From positions 1 to 6,898 of the forward strand of contig JBDHSU010000171.1 of the NCBI GenBank assembly GCA_039808325.1: 6,898 nt of DNA. Direction: 5' to 3'. The DNA comes from JAFKKS01 sp039808325. Its GTDB lineage: Bacteria > Pseudomonadota > Alphaproteobacteria > Rhizobiales > Xanthobacteraceae. The position numbers and the translations under genes are program-made. Positions 6,409 through 6,898 of the stretch are shown one piece after another; position 1 is the stretch's first letter; every line of letters starts with the position of its first letter. The notes under the pieces are model-generated. The model did no database searches. It was not told the DNA's origin and saw only the letters and a program-made list of their open reading frames with translations.

Positions 6409-6580
6409 GGGAGAACCTCCTATTCCGAGCAAGTCTCGCAACCCCTCCTTATGCTTCGCGCTCGAACAGTTGGTCCGATGATGAAAGTGCCCTGCATGAT
6501 GTGTGCTTTCCCGGTGGAGGGGGGAGGCGCGGGCCGCGCCAGAATCAAAATCTACAGTCGAAATGGCGGGTGCTCAACAG
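6409..6580. other. Upstream region of the ATPase gene, no convincing gene
   Basis: Beyond the ribosome binding site I see no supported gene here on either strand. The minus strand must hold the promoter of the ATPase gene, but I cannot point to a clear -35/-10 pair. Several plus-strand ATG codons (6451, 6478, 6481, 6496, 6499) open one frame that stays open into the tandem array, without a good ribosome binding site. The frame is treated as a chance opening. Confidence 0.4.
6416..6421 (-). promoter_or_regulatory. Ribosome binding site of the DnaB-like ATPase gene
   Basis: Perfect AGGAGG on the minus strand, 7 bases before the ATG at 6408. It also overlaps the TAG stop of a 25-codon upstream frame (6497-6420, minus). 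Confidence 0.75.
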
Positions 6581-6611
6581 GAAAGGGCCCGGGGAGGTTC
6601 CGGGCCCTTTC
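6581..6611. terminator. Perfect 12-bp inverted repeat, possible terminator or structured RNA element
   Basis: GAAAGGGCCCGG (6581-6592) and CCGGGCCCTTTC (6600-6611) are exact reverse complements around a 7-base loop GGAGGTT. The stem is strong, and its ends supply short A and T runs on both strands, so it could stop transcription either way. No long T-run follows, and no clear gene ends just before it on the plus strand. On the minus strand it lies ~170 bases upstream of the ATPase start, where it could end a transcript coming from the array or sit in the ATPase leader. Confidence 0.45.
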
Positions 6612-6657
6612 AAACATTCCGCTGTCATGTCCGCGCAGGCAGGACGATGCTCTAATT

Positions 6658-6898
6658 TCGGGCGGATGGAGTTTGGAAGTCCATGTTACCACTGAAGCCG
6701 GGTCTGCCCGGCTTCAGCTTGTTTATGAGAGCGTGGGCGAATGGATTTCCTTAGAAGTCCATTTCGCCACTGAAGCCGGAGCTGCCGGCTTCAGCATTTT
6801 AACAAGCGTGGGCGAATGGACTTCCTTAGAAGTCCATTTCGCCACTGAAGCCGGAGCTGCCGGCTTCAGCATTTTAACAAGCGTGGGCGAATGGACTT
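6658..6898. repeat. Tandem array of 75-bp double-hairpin units, continuing past the window
   Basis: Units lie at 6658-6732 (diverged), 6733-6807 and 6808-6882, and a fourth begins at 6883 and is cut by the window edge. Units two and three are identical except T6746 against C6821. Each unit is almost wholly two hairpins. The first (6733-6770 in unit two) has GTGG, a bulged G, CGA and a 9-base arm, the loop CTTA, then the complementary arm with a bulged T and CCAC. The second is CTGAAGCCGG-AGCTG-CCGGCTTCAG (6770-6794, 6845-6869), followed two bases later by TTTT, like an intrinsic terminator on the plus strand. There are no unique spacers, so this is not CRISPR. The function is unknown. Confidence 0.9.

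Noticed and set aside
6354..6695. A 113-codon plus-strand frame overlapping the ATPase 5' end and the gene-free DNA
   Set aside because: It begins antisense to the ATPase gene, crosses the 12-bp hairpin, ends in the first array unit, and has no ribosome binding site or recognisable domain.
6733..6807. Tandem tRNA-like genes, given the 75-base unit and two stems
   Set aside because: There is no cloverleaf, no GTTCRA T-arm and no acceptor stem; the fold is two simple hairpins.
6658..6898. CRISPR array
   Set aside because: Units follow each other directly and are nearly identical over all 75 bases, with no unique spacers and no cas genes in view.

Overview
The base composition (high GC, strong GC preference at third codon positions), the gene families and several palindromic intergenic repeats that look familiar from Bradyrhizobium- or Rhodopseudomonas-like genomes suggest a chromosomal segment of an alphaproteobacterium of the order Hyphomicrobiales (Rhizobiales). 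This is inference from style and recall; no rRNA or other lineage marker is present.

Layout. 1-858 (+) is the C-terminal part of an MFS transporter whose start lies outside the window. 982-2502 (+) is a GT-C fold membrane glycosyltransferase of the GT39/ArnT/PMT type, preceded by a 22-codon open frame that overlaps it by GTGA. It converges on a two-gene minus-strand operon: DUF72 (4005-3196) followed, with an ATGA overlap, by DUF488 (3199-2669). Diverging from DUF72 is a Tat-exported Fe/Mn-family superoxide dismutase (4136-4861, +), then a four-helix DUF1772-like membrane protein (5044-5601, +). That protein converges on a small stand-alone DnaB/RecA-like ATPase (6408-5695, -). From 6409 to 6898 I find no convincing gene. 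This stretch holds a perfect 12-bp inverted repeat and the start of a 75-bp tandem repeat array that runs off the right edge.

Relations between genes. The only strong functional unit is DUF72-DUF488, which is translationally coupled; the two families are often found together in genomes. The SOD shares a 130-bp divergent control region with them, but a shared role is only inference. The three spaces at gene ends (2503-2668, 4862-5043, 5591-5697) all carry palindromic repeat sequence. The last one supplies the stop codons of both flanking convergent genes.

The most unusual signal is the array at 6658-6898. Each 75-bp unit is almost entirely two consecutive hairpins: a long bulged stem, then a GC-rich terminator-like stem followed by TTTT. 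A diverged first copy keeps the second stem by paired changes. It looks like a structured DNA or RNA repeat rather than a protein-coding one. No defence system, CRISPR array, transposase, tRNA or rRNA was seen.
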